The translations under genes and the position numbers were made by a program. A stretch of DNA of 64,000 bases. Source: Nocardioides panzhihuensis (GTDB taxonomy: Bacteria > Actinomycetota > Actinomycetes > Propionibacteriales > Nocardioidaceae). Below the pieces are notes generated by a model. The model saw only the letters and a program-made list of their open reading frames with translations. It was not told the DNA's origin and ran no database searches. Positions 15,215 through 23,081 of the stretch are shown here, piece after piece (the first letter of the stretch is position 1; every line of letters starts with the position of its first letter). The stretch covers positions 5,729,501 through 5,793,500 of the forward strand of contig NZ_JACBZR010000001.1 of assembly GCF_013408335.1 (NCBI RefSeq), written 5' to 3'.

Positions 15215-16494
15215 GCGAGCAGCTTCTCCGCAGCGGCCAGCTTCACACACACGGTGACGACCTCCATGGCGCCGCTGACCTGCTCCAACGGCGGGAAGGA
15301 CGGGGCGAGCCGGATGTTGGTGTCCTCCGGGTCGACCTTTCCGGGGAAGGCGGAACCGGCCGGGGTCAGGGCGACGCCGGCCCCCTTGGCCAGCTCGATC
15401 ACCCGGGTCGCGGTGCCGGGAAGGACGTCGAGGCTGACGAAGTAGCCACCTCCGGGCTTGGTCCAGATCGCCACGCCGAGCGCACCGAGCTCGTCGGTGA
15501 GTGCGTCCTCGACGGCCGCGAACCGCGGCGCGAGCAGCTCGCGGTGCTTGGCCATGTGGTCGCGGACACCGGCCGCCGAGCCGAAGAACTCCGCGTGCCG
15601 CAGGTGGTTGACCTTGTCCGGTCCGATCGCGCCGTGGCTCAGGTGGTCGAGCCACCAGGCGACGTTCTCCTTCGACCCGCCGAAGAAGCCGACGCCCGCG
15701 CCTGCGTAGGTGACCTTGGAGGTCGAGGCGAAGACCAGCGGCCGGTGCGGGTTGCCGGCGGCGTTGGCCAGCGAGACGACGTCGGCGGTCTTGGTCTCGG
15801 CCGGGGTCAGGTGGTGCAGCGCGTAAGCGTTGTCCCAGAAGATCTTGAAGTCGGGAGCGGCGGTCGGCATCGAGGCGAGCCGCTCGGCGATCTCCTGCGA
15901 GGTGGTGTCACCGGTCGGGTTGGCGTAGGTCGGCACCAGCCACATGCCCTTGATCGCGGGGTCGTCCTTGACCAGCGCGGCGATCGCCTCGGCATCGGGC
16001 CCGTCGGCGCTCATCGGCACGGTCACCATCTCGATCCCGAACCACTCCAGCAGCGTGAAGTGGCGGTCGTAGCCCGGCACCGGGCAGACGAACTTCACCG
16101 TCTCCTCGCGACCCCACGGGCGCTCGCTGTCGACGCCGCCGTGGAGCCACAGGTACATCAGCGTGTCGCGCATCATGGTGAGGCTCGAGCTGCCGCCGGC
16201 GATGAGCTGGCCGGTCTCCAGACCGAGCAGCTCGGCGTAGATCTCGCGGATCTCGATGCCGCCGGCCAGGCCCCCGTAGTTGCGCGTGTCCGTGCCGTCC
16301 GGGGCCGTCGTCGACTTCGGGAGCTGGAGCAGGCCGTCGGAGAGGTCGAGCTGGTCCGCCGAGGGCTTGCCCCGGGTCAGGTCCAGCTTCAGGCCCTTGG
16401 CCACCAGGCTGTCGTACGCCGTGCGCTGCTCCGTTGCGAACGCTTCGAGTTCCTCGCGCGAGAGATCGGCGAGGGGGCGGGGATCTGAGGTCAT
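15211..16494 (-). CDS. Aspartate aminotransferase, class I subgroup Ic type
   Basis: PLP-dependent aminotransferase of the large Ic subgroup characterised in actinobacteria such as Corynebacterium. Seen: YGGLAGGIEIREIYAELLG, the aspartate-binding WDNAYALHHLT, PLP Lys in FASTSKVTYAGAGVGFFGG, and the C-terminal substrate Arg in NIRLAPSFP; 427 residues. I chose the ATG at 16494 because its TAGGAT (complement of 16502-16507) lies 7 bp upstream and there is no Shine-Dalgarno, so the mRNA is probably leaderless. First gene of the minus-strand operon aminotransferase, add, two DUF4190 genes, rlmC. Confidence 0.88.
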   Translation of the reverse strand: MTSDPRPLADLSREELEAFATEQRTAYDSLVAKGLKLDLTRGKPSADQLDLSDGLLQLPKSTTAPDGTDTRNYGGLAGGIEIREIYAELLGLETGQLIAGGSSSLTMMRDTLMYLWLHGGVDSERPWGREETVKFVCPVPGYDRHFTLLEWFGIEMVTVPMSADGPDAEAIAALVKDDPAIKGMWLVPTYANPTGDTTSQEIAERLASMPTAAPDFKIFWDNAYALHHLTPAETKTADVVSLANAAGNPHRPLVFASTSKVTYAGAGVGFFGGSKENVAWWLDHLSHGAIGPDKVNHLRHAEFFGSAAGVRDHMAKHRELLAPRFAAVEDALTDELGALGVAIWTKPGGGYFVSLDVLPGTATRVIELAKGAGVALTPAGSAFPGKVDPEDTNIRLAPSFPPLEQVSGAMEVVTVCVKLAAAEKLLA

Positions 16495-16526
16495 GCCAGC
16501 AATCCTATGGGTCAAGGGGTCCCGGT

Positions 16527-16556
16527 TTGGAACGTGTTGAGCCGCGTGCGTAGACT
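16527..16556 (+). promoter_or_regulatory. Promoter of tRNA-Trp/secE/nusG
   Basis: TTGGAA at 16527-16532 and TAGACT at 16551-16556 with an 18-bp spacer, 66 bp upstream of tRNA-Trp and divergent from the aminotransferase promoter. Confidence 0.5.
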
Positions 16557-16622
16557 CACCGTTGGTGGTCTTCCCACATGGTTAGTTGCGCCCTCAACCG
16601 CGCCACTGATGCAGACCTCCGT

Positions 16623-16695
16623 AGGGCACTAGCTCAACTGGCAGAGCATCGGTCTCCAAAACCGAAGGTTGGGGGTTCAAGTCCCTCGTGCCCTG
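16623..16695 (+). tRNA. tRNA-Trp (CCA anticodon)
   Basis: Cloverleaf with acceptor AGGGCAC/GTGCCCT, anticodon loop CTCCAAA giving CCA, T arm GGGGG-TTCAAGT-CCCTC, discriminator G. Located directly upstream of secE as in other actinobacteria. Confidence 0.95.
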
Positions 16696-16741
16696 CAAAG
16701 CCGGACCAGCGATGGAAACGTTTTCGAGAGAAGGTGGCGGC

Positions 16742-16987
16742 GTGACGGACAGCAAGGCAGTCCCGACTCCGAACGACAAGAAGACGGAGAAGCGCACCAG
16801 TCTCCCGACGTTCTACCGCCAGGTCGTGGCCGAGCTCCGCAAGGTCGTCTGGCCGACGCAGCAGCAGCTCACGACGTACTTCATCGTGGTCCTGGTCTTC
16901 GTCCTGGTCATGATGGCGATCGTCGCGGGCCTTGACCTCGGGTTCGGCAAGTTGATGTTCTGGGTGTTCGGCGGCCGCGACGCGTGA
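16742..16987 (+). CDS. secE: Preprotein translocase subunit SecE
   Basis: Single-span subunit of the SecYEG channel in the plasma membrane, needed for protein export. 81 residues: a charged Lys-rich head, the conserved amphipathic helix LPTFYRQVVAELRKVVWPTQ, and one membrane helix TTYFIVVLVFVLVMMAIVAG. The GTG at 16742 follows AGAGAAGG at a normal spacing; an in-frame ATG at 16712 is possible but less well placed. Between tRNA-Trp and nusG, the standard position. Confidence 0.93.
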   Translation: MTDSKAVPTPNDKKTEKRTSLPTFYRQVVAELRKVVWPTQQQLTTYFIVVLVFVLVMMAIVAGLDLGFGKLMFWVFGGRDA

Positions 16988-17050
16988 TCGTGTGGGCCCC
17001 CGGCCCGCAGAGCACACCCGATACACACAATCAACGGTTTGGAGCAGGAC

Positions 17051-17866
17051 ATGTCTGAGCAGGACTACACCGAGGAGACCGAGGTCCTCGAGACGGCCGA
17101 GGCCGCCTCCGACGTGCCTGCAGAGGCTGAGTTCGACGAGGCTGACGAGTCGGGCGAGTCCGACGACGCCAGCGAGGGCGAGGCGTCCTTCGACGAGATC
17201 GTCGACGGCGAGGCCCCTGAGGCTGCTGACGACGACCCGCTCGAGGCGTTCCGCCGGGAGCTGTGGGCGAAGCCGGGTGACTGGTTCGTGATCCACACCT
17301 ACTCCGGCATGGAGAACCGGGTGAAGTCCAACCTGGAGAACCGCATCGTCTCCCTCAACATGGAAGACTACATCCACGAGATCGTGGTCCCCACCGAGGA
17401 AGTCCCGGAGATCAAGAACGGCCAGCGCAAGATGGTCAAGCGCACCGTTCTCCCGGGTTACGTCCTGGTCCGGATGGACCTCACCGACGAGTCCTGGTCC
17501 GCCGTACGCCACACCCCGTCGGTCACCGGCTTCGTCGGCCACAGCCACCAGCCGGTGCCGCTGTCGATGACCGAGGTCGAGAACATGCTCGCCCCGGCCG
17601 TCGTCGCCCAGGCCGAGGCCGAGGCTGCCGCCGCAGGTGAGGCCGCGTCCTCCACCGGCGGTTCCGCGACCACCGCCAAGAAGCCCGTCGAGGTCGTCGA
17701 CTTCGCCGAGGGCGACTCGGTCACCGTCGTCGACGGTCCCTTCGCCACGCTGCACGCGACCATCACCGAGCTCAACGCCGAGTCCCAGCGCGTCAAGGCG
17801 CTCGTCGAGATCTTCGGTCGCGAGACTCCTGTCGAGCTCTCGTTCAACCAGATCGAAAAAGTCTGA
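17051..17866 (+). CDS. nusG: Transcription termination/antitermination protein NusG
   Basis: Elongation factor that binds RNA polymerase and links it to Rho or the ribosome. Order: acidic N-terminal extension of ~75 residues (actinobacterial feature), NGN domain from [18 protein letters not shown] through [15 protein letters not shown] and [14 protein letters not shown], an Ala-rich insert near residues 185-215, and the KOW domain [19 protein letters not shown]. 271 residues. ATG 17051 has GGAG upstream. A strong terminator follows, so rplK-rplA is not in the same transcript here. Confidence 0.95.
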   Translation: MSEQDYTEETEVLETAEAASDVPAEAEFDEADESGESDDASEGEASFDEIVDGEAPEAADDDPLEAFRRELWAKPGDWFVIHTYSGMENRVKSNLENRIVSLNMEDYIHEIVVPTEEVPEIKNGQRKMVKRTVLPGYVLVRMDLTDESWSAVRHTPSVTGFVGHSHQPVPLSMTEVENMLAPAVVAQAEAEAAAAGEAASSTGGSATTAKKPVEVVDFAEGDSVTVVDGPFATLHATITELNAESQRVKALVEIFGRETPVELSFNQIEKV

Positions 17867-17880
17867 GTCGTACGCTACGA

Positions 17881-17909
17881 GCGCCCTGCACCAACTTGGT
17901 GCAGGGCGC
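17881..17909 (+). terminator. Terminator after nusG
   Basis: Near-perfect hairpin: arms 17881-17894 (GCGCCCTGCACCAA) and 17896-17909, followed by TTGTGTTTGC. It closes the secE-nusG transcript before the accessory locus. Confidence 0.8.
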
Positions 17910-17994
17910 TTGTGTTTGCTGATGCGAAGCCGACGGTTCGCGGTTAACATTCCAACGTTGGTAAAGAAGCGCAGTCACGTGGTACTCGGGAGTC

Positions 17995-18432
17995 ATGATG
18001 GTCAAGATGGTTCCGGCGGATATGCGCCGGGCCGCCGCAGCGTGGGACGCTGCAGGCGAGCAGGTCAAGAGTGCCAACCCCAGTGACCGGGTGGGCGAGA
18101 TATCTACGGCAATGCCCGGAGGTGCGAGCCCACGGCAGGTGGGCCAGTTCGTCAGCACACTCGGCGGCCAATTCGACGAGTGGTGTGCCGGTGCCACGAA
18201 GATGAGTGAAACCTATCGCGCGGTGGCTGCCGACCACCATGCCACTGACCAGGACGCCGCCAGCGAGGGAGGTCGGCAAGTGGGAGCGGTCAGCACCTTG
18301 CCCGGAATCTGGAGCGGCGGCTCATCTGCCGGCAAGGCGGACAACGTCGGCCCAGCCATCTTCGACCCAAGTGCCCCGTCCGACGACAACATAGCGAAGC
18401 TGATCGCGCGCCTTGGAAAGCTTGACTCCTGA
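17995..18432 (+). CDS. WXG100-like helical protein (type VII secretion target-like)
   Basis: 145 residues. The first ~100 look like a helical hairpin: MRRAAAAWDAAGEQVKSA, a glycine turn (PGGASPRQ), then VGQFVSTLGGQFDEWCAGATKMSETYRAVAADH; the remainder is a Gly/Ser/Pro tail. The pattern matches small ESX-type substrates or their partners, although the turn has WDA rather than WXG. Two adjacent ATGs (17995, 17998) follow GGGAG; the second has the better spacing. Its stop overlaps the start of the next gene (TGATG). No secretion machinery lies nearby. A/T-ending codons are visibly commoner than in the ribosomal genes. Confidence 0.6.
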   Translation: MMVKMVPADMRRAAAAWDAAGEQVKSANPSDRVGEISTAMPGGASPRQVGQFVSTLGGQFDEWCAGATKMSETYRAVAADHHATDQDAASEGGRQVGAVSTLPGIWSGGSSAGKADNVGPAIFDPSAPSDDNIAKLIARLGKLDS

Positions 18433-20045
18433 TGGTATGCGTTGCTGAGTTGCTCGAATGGCAGCCGAATGTGGTCGACAGCCTCGCCGAGTACTTCTAC
18501 GACAAGCGCCGGATCGTGCTTCGTCTCCAGGACGAGATCAACGACGCCCGGCCTCCTGAGACGTGGGAAGGCCTGGGCACGGCGAGCGCGTGGAAGACGT
18601 ACGACGCAAAGCGCATCCGTCTCAACGACCTCGCTGCACAGGTCTCTGACCTGGCAGTCACGCTGAAGGAGACCGGCAAGGAGATCAAGGGGGCTCAGGA
18701 CGACCTGCAGGTGGTCCTTGAGCAAGCGTCACGTGAGGGGCACACGGTGAACCATCAAACGGGTGAGGTCGAGCCGCCCAAGGTTGAGCCACTGGAGCCT
18801 CACGAGCGAGGTTTCATGGAGCCCGACCTGGAAGCCCAGAGAGCCCACGAACGGGCTATCGTCGAGAACAAGGCTCGAGCCCAAGAGTTCGAGGGTCGGA
18901 TCGACAAGGCGCTCAAGCGAGCCGAGATGGCCGACGTGGGACTTGCCAAGTCAATGTCAGATGTTATCGCTGGCGAGACCAGGGGCGGATCGGGAAGCAT
19001 CAAGGAAGCCTCGGCGTCACAGTTGCCGCCGTCCCTCGACGGCATGACACCCGAAGAGATCGCTGAGAAGTTCGGTAATGAAATCGCCCTCGACACGATA
19101 GCGGCTCTACTAGAGATCGGCATCCCGCTCTACCGGGCGATCAACCTTGATGTAGGCGGCGAAGCGCAATATAGCGTGATGCAGAACGGTGACGTGAAGA
19201 TGTCGCTGAAGACAGCGCTCGGCATCAGTCTAGGTGAGGACGGCAAGGCATTGGAGGGGAAGATTGGCGCGGGTGGATTCACTGATTACGAGTTCACGTT
19301 CAAGTCTCGCGAGGAAGCCGAGAAGTTCCTGGACGGTCTCGACGACGCTGCGCTTGGGGGCATCCTAGGTGGACAGAGTGCCCGTCAAGCCGCGGTTGCT
19401 GCGTATATCGAACAGCATGACCCGACCAGTGCGAAGGTTGGTGTCTACGGGAAGGCGGAGTTCGGATTCGAGACGCCGTATGCGGACGGTGGTGCCAACG
19501 GGCGCGTAGAGGGTTGGTACGACGCCAAGAAGGACGATGGTGAGTTCGGGGTCAAGATCGAGGCATCGGTGGGCGGGCACGCTGCGGTCGGTGACTCTGG
19601 TGTTAAAGCTGGAGGATCCGTGGATTTCTCTGGCGAGGTCAAGGCCGACAGGAACGGTACGATAAAGGAAATCAGTCTTAAGGGTGCGTTGACGGGGGAG
19701 ATGGCAAACCAGAAGTTTGGGTTGAACCTTCCAGACGGTGGCTCTGGTGGTGGCGGCGATGTCGAACTCAAGATGGACGATGACAACGTGATGTGGGGTG
19801 AAATGAACGAGGCGTTGCGCAAGGGTGACACGTCGCGGGCGGCAGAGATCGCCATGGATCACGGGTCGGCGGTCGTCCGGTCGACCACGGTGACTTCGAG
19901 TGAGCACGACATCAGTTCAGCCGAAGCTGGGGTCAAGCAGACGTCATCACAGCACGCCTGGGTGCGTCCGCCAAACACAGATGAGTTCGTTAACATCGAT
20001 CCATCGACGCGGCCGGCGTCCGACAACAGTTCGGCGAGGCGATGA
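18432..20045 (+). CDS. Large protein with ESX-substrate-like helical head and Gly-rich beta region
   Basis: 537 residues, function unknown. Residues 1-190 are predicted helical, with WEGLGTASAWKTYDAKRIRL, LKETGKEIKGAQDDLQVVLE and IDKALKRAEMADVGLAKSM; this layout resembles the N-terminal domain of actinobacterial type VII substrate proteins that carry variable C-terminal domains. A short helix near 215-235 leads into ~200 residues of alternating Gly/charged strands (KVGVYGKAEFGFETPYADGG, GRVEGWYDAKKDDGEFGVKI), then a Gly run and a polar tail. No toxin active site is recognised. Starts inside the previous stop and its own stop overlaps the next start (ATGA), so the three genes are coupled. Codons such as CTA and ATA, rare in neighbours, suggest transfer. 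Confidence 0.6.
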   Translation: MVCVAELLEWQPNVVDSLAEYFYDKRRIVLRLQDEINDARPPETWEGLGTASAWKTYDAKRIRLNDLAAQVSDLAVTLKETGKEIKGAQDDLQVVLEQASREGHTVNHQTGEVEPPKVEPLEPHERGFMEPDLEAQRAHERAIVENKARAQEFEGRIDKALKRAEMADVGLAKSMSDVIAGETRGGSGSIKEASASQLPPSLDGMTPEEIAEKFGNEIALDTIAALLEIGIPLYRAINLDVGGEAQYSVMQNGDVKMSLKTALGISLGEDGKALEGKIGAGGFTDYEFTFKSREEAEKFLDGLDDAALGGILGGQSARQAAVAAYIEQHDPTSAKVGVYGKAEFGFETPYADGGANGRVEGWYDAKKDDGEFGVKIEASVGGHAAVGDSGVKAGGSVDFSGEVKADRNGTIKEISLKGALTGEMANQKFGLNLPDGGSGGGGDVELKMDDDNVMWGEMNEALRKGDTSRAAEIAMDHGSAVVRSTTVTSSEHDISSAEAGVKQTSSQHAWVRPPNTDEFVNIDPSTRPASDNSSARR

Positions 20046-20527
20046 ATGAGGATCCCTCGAATGTGACGACGCTGTTGCCGACGACCTCCGTACAGATTGC
20101 GGCGGTTGCGCTCGTCGCTCCTCACACTGTCCCTCGCCACATCCAGGGCACGCACGGGGAGATGTGGCAATGGACTGGCGACGGGACCAGTTTGTTCAGC
20201 CTTGTTCTGGCGGTCCGCAGCGACGGTGAAGAGTCGCCGGCTGGTCTGCGGCACCGGTTGATCGCCGAAGTCGAGAGAATCGCTCGACCGCTCCGACTCG
20301 CCCCCTCCCACAAGCCCTTTCGGCCAGGGATTGCTGTTGTTCCTGGGGCGCGTGCAGCGTTCATCGCACACCTCGACGGCGTCCGCGATGGGGTTCCAAT
20401 CCACAACGCTGTCCTAGTTGCGACGAGGCGCGACGAGGTGTATGTCCTCCACGTTGCGGTGCCGGACACGCATCTTGGGCGTGAGCAAGCCTCAAAGATG
20501 GCATCGAGCCTGCGGCTCGTCGATTAG
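20042..20527 (+). CDS. Hypothetical protein, possible PsbP/Mog1/DUF1795-like fold
   Basis: 161 residues without a signal peptide. The alternation of strands and the ending NAVLVATRRDEVYVLHVAVP then a helix EQASKMASSLRLV resembles the PsbP/Mog1 group (LpqN, DcrB, DUF1795), some of which are accessory or chaperone-like proteins beside secreted substrates. The resemblance is only by pattern. ATG overlaps the previous stop; 12 bp before the next start. Could be a partner, chaperone or immunity protein for the large upstream product. Confidence 0.5.
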   Translation: MNEDPSNVTTLLPTTSVQIAAVALVAPHTVPRHIQGTHGEMWQWTGDGTSLFSLVLAVRSDGEESPAGLRHRLIAEVERIARPLRLAPSHKPFRPGIAVVPGARAAFIAHLDGVRDGVPIHNAVLVATRRDEVYVLHVAVPDTHLGREQASKMASSLRLVD

Positions 20528-20539
20528 GAGGACTGAATA

Positions 20540-20905
20540 TTGAAATGGGTGCTGACCGCGGCCGGGTTCTTCATCGCGATGATCGCCATCTTCATTGGTG
20601 TGGTGTGGTTTCTGTTCACTCGTGAGGGGCCGGACACGAGCCACCTCACGAAACTCCACAGCGCCCAAGCTCTTGAGCTGCAGGACACTGGGAGTGCCTA
20701 CAATGTGGTGTACGAGTACTCCTACGGCGGCGAGACATTCTATGGGAGCACGTCGATTCAGAGCCGAAACATGAGTGTGGGCAGCACCTTCGGCATTTGT
20801 GTTGACCCCGATGATCCTGCGCAGCACGCTCAGACGAAGACCGACTGCGGGCCTGACGGTCCAAGGAATCCACAAGAAGGCCTCAAGGAGAAACCCGAGC
20901 TCTGA
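20540..20905 (+). CDS. Single-span membrane protein, DUF3592-like
   Basis: 121 residues: N-terminal helix MKWVLTAAGFFIAMIAIFIG, then an extracytoplasmic domain with VVYEYSYGGETFYGSTSI and GSTFGICVDPDDPAQHAQ, which follows the DUF3592 pattern (a short beta domain ending in a DP-x-DP turn). Two Cys could form a disulfide outside the cell. TTG start supported by a perfect AGGAGG at 20526-20531, 8 bp upstream. Last gene of the coupled set. Confidence 0.6.
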   Translation: MKWVLTAAGFFIAMIAIFIGVVWFLFTREGPDTSHLTKLHSAQALELQDTGSAYNVVYEYSYGGETFYGSTSIQSRNMSVGSTFGICVDPDDPAQHAQTKTDCGPDGPRNPQEGLKEKPEL

Positions 20906-20953
20906 GGCAGCCGCAAGGTGTTGCGTCGCCACCGCACCAAAGCGGCGTCTGCC

Positions 20954-21520
20954 TTAGCGTATCGACGCCGCCTCACTTGTGACTCGCTGAGCTCTGTCAA
21001 GAGTCCTCGCCTGATAGTAAGCACTGGATCCTGGACGCCAAAGCAAGACAAGGATGGCAACCGAGAGAATCTGCGTGACAATGGCGTGGATGACGGAAAC
21101 GGCAACCACGGCGTCGTATATGACCGACGTAGCGAGGCCGCCAGCGGAGATCAAGAAACCGAGAATGCCGAGGACTGTCGCGACAATCCTGGCCCACTTG
21201 AAGCCGTGTAGGTTCGTCAGCGCCATCGTGACCCACAGCACGATCTCGACGAATGCAAGTGCAGCAGCAATGCCGACGGCCAGCCACACGCCCGTGTGTA
21301 CAAGGCGGTCCATCAAGACCTCGTTGGCCCCGTAGTCCTCGTAAAGGGTCTGGTTGGCTGCAATCGTCTCGACGTACGCAACAAGGACGTTGAGTGCGGT
21401 CATCAGGGCGCCTACCCACATGCCGATGACGGCCAGTTTGATGGTCAACGGGCGAGTGGCTGGTTTTCCTGACGACTGGGCGGGTGGCTCGATCTGGTCC
21501 AAGCGCTGATGATCTGACAT
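20954..21520 (-). CDS. Four-helix membrane protein, hypothetical
   Basis: 188 residues. Helices around LTIKLAVIGMWVGALMTALN, HTGVWLAVGIAAALAFVEIV, WARIVATVLGILGFLISAGG and VSVIHAIVTQILSVAILVLL. Short polar N-terminus. ATG 21520 is preceded by GAGGGGACC. Converges on the type VII-like locus. No family recognised beyond a general small integral membrane protein. Confidence 0.65.
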   Translation of the reverse strand: MSDHQRLDQIEPPAQSSGKPATRPLTIKLAVIGMWVGALMTALNVLVAYVETIAANQTLYEDYGANEVLMDRLVHTGVWLAVGIAAALAFVEIVLWVTMALTNLHGFKWARIVATVLGILGFLISAGGLATSVIYDAVVAVSVIHAIVTQILSVAILVLLWRPGSSAYYQARTLDRAQRVTSEAASIR

Positions 21521-21633
21521 GAGGTCCCCTCGAGTGACTGCTGCGAACAGATCGCATCGTTTCATATTCGCCGGGCGCTGAGTTGGCCTCGCCACGCTCC
21601 CTGGCCCTCACGGCCCGACGGGGTGGGTCACGA

Positions 21634-21770
21634 TCAAGGCGGCGTGTCGATCAACCACGCGACGTACCCGGTGATGTCGGTGACGTACCGGGAGCGGCCG
21701 CGTTGGCCTGGTGTCCGTCCTGGCTACCAGTCGGATGCCGCGGGCGTCACGCGGTCCCGTGCTCGCACCG
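21634..21770 (-). pseudogene. Degenerate copy of the 3' end of the lytic transglycosylase gene
   Basis: Read on the minus strand this region ends in YVTDITGYVAWLIDTPP and a stop, nearly the same as the last residues of the gene at 24911-26113 (VVTDITGYVEWLIDTLP). Upstream similarity continues in another frame (GIRLVARTDT against ARLLGRTVTE), so it carries a frameshift and an in-frame TAG at 21724-21726. The rest of the gene is absent. See the 44-bp direct repeat. Confidence 0.7.
21642..21685. repeat. Direct repeat, left copy (44 bp)
   Basis: Begins GCGTGTCGATCAACC and ends GTCGGTGACG; matches 24919-24962 at 42 of 44 positions in the same orientation. The two copies bracket the glycosyltransferase and alpha-glucosidase genes. 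Weaker similarity extends about 70 bp further right of each copy. Confidence 0.85.
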
Positions 21771-21812
21771 TGAGTATGCATGAAAACGGGTACGTTCACA
21801 GCAGTGCGGCGG

Positions 21813-22970
21813 TCAGGCCGGCGTCGGCAACGTCGAGCGCTCCTGCGGGTCGTCGGCAGCGGGCAGCAGAACGAGAGTTTCCAGGTCCCGTACGACGGCA
21901 GCTGGCGTGATCGACGATGGCGTCAGAAGCACATCGATGAGCCCGTCGACGGAGTGATCGACGGTGAACCGAGCGGAGGCGTTGATCCTGACGAGCTCGT
22001 CGACCGCGCCGAGGGCGGTGGCGTCGCGGATGCCTCGCGCCAGCGCGGCCGGGTTGTCCGGCGCGACGAGGGTGATCGAGCCGCAGTCCGTCTCGGGGAG
22101 ACCGCCGTCGTCGGAGGCGACGACGCGGCAGCCGGAGTGCTGGGCCTCGATCGAGACGATGCCGAAGGTCTCGTGCCAGTACTGGCTGTTGGAGGGCATC
22201 ACGATGATGTCGTGCCGGGCCATGAGGGTGGCCATTGACCGCGGAGTCGTCCTACGGGGGACGACCCGGACCCTGGGATGGGCTTCGAGGACGCGCTGGA
22301 TGTTGCGGCCGTGCGGCTTGTCGGCACCTGCGGTCGTGGCCGTGCAGGTGAAGGACCGGTCCCGGCCGGCGGGGACCAGGTCCAGCATCGCCAACAACGT
22401 GTAGATCCCCTTCTCCGGGCTCAGCCGGCCCGCGTAGAGGATGCGGATCTCGGCGTCGTCGGCGGGCGGGCGGACCTCGGTGCTGAAGCAGAGCTCGGCG
22501 TAGGGGTAGACGATGCTGATCGTGTCGACGTCGACGTCGAGGAACTCGGCCCACAGGCCGGCGGCGAACCGGCTGGTCGCGATCAGCGACCGGTCCTGCA
22601 TGGTGGCGGCGATGCGCACTCGGTCGACGTCGCTGCCCGGCGGCGGCACGTGCAGCATCTGGTACGCCGGTCGCCTGGTGGCCACGACGGGGAACTCGGC
22701 CACGAAGATCACGACCCCGTCCAGGTCACCGACGTCAGCGACGGATGCCATCGCGAGGAAGGGGATGTCGGTGAACTCGTCACGACCGTCCGTCAGGCCG
22801 ACCCCGATGGTGACGACATGGGCCTTGATGCCGCGGCGGTTGAGCTCGCGAACATGCCCGATCGTGTAGTTCTCGGTGCCCCCGGTGCCGGCCGGCAGCG
22901 GCTCGTGCGGGTTCCAGACGAAGTAGATGTTTCCGAGTGTCTTCTGACGATCGTCGCGGTACGAAGGCAT
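21813..22970 (-). CDS. Glycosyltransferase family 4-type
   Basis: GT-B glycosyltransferase, 385 residues. Seen: N-terminal NPHEPLPAGTGGTENYT loop, nucleotide-sugar region YAGRLSPEKGIYTLLAMLD, and the EX7E motif within HETFGIVSIEAQHSGCRVV. Stands 111 bp upstream (in + coordinates) of the alpha-glucosidase stop and on the same strand, so the glucosidase may be transcribed first. Substrate unknown; pairing with a glucosidase suggests a glucan or glucoside pathway. Confidence 0.82.
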   Translation of the reverse strand: MPSYRDDRQKTLGNIYFVWNPHEPLPAGTGGTENYTIGHVRELNRRGIKAHVVTIGVGLTDGRDEFTDIPFLAMASVADVGDLDGVVIFVAEFPVVATRRPAYQMLHVPPPGSDVDRVRIAATMQDRSLIATSRFAAGLWAEFLDVDVDTISIVYPYAELCFSTEVRPPADDAEIRILYAGRLSPEKGIYTLLAMLDLVPAGRDRSFTCTATTAGADKPHGRNIQRVLEAHPRVRVVPRRTTPRSMATLMARHDIIVMPSNSQYWHETFGIVSIEAQHSGCRVVASDDGGLPETDCGSITLVAPDNPAALARGIRDATALGAVDELVRINASARFTVDHSVDGLIDVLLTPSSITPAAVVRDLETLVLLPAADDPQERSTLPTPA

Positions 22971-23081
22971 CTGCCAACTGTCTGCGGATTGCTGCCGACA
23001 CCGCTGCCGTGTGCCTCCCGCGGTGTCCGCGGCGGGCGACAGGTGTCCTGCAGTCTTGGCCCCAGCGTAGCCGGTGGGCCC

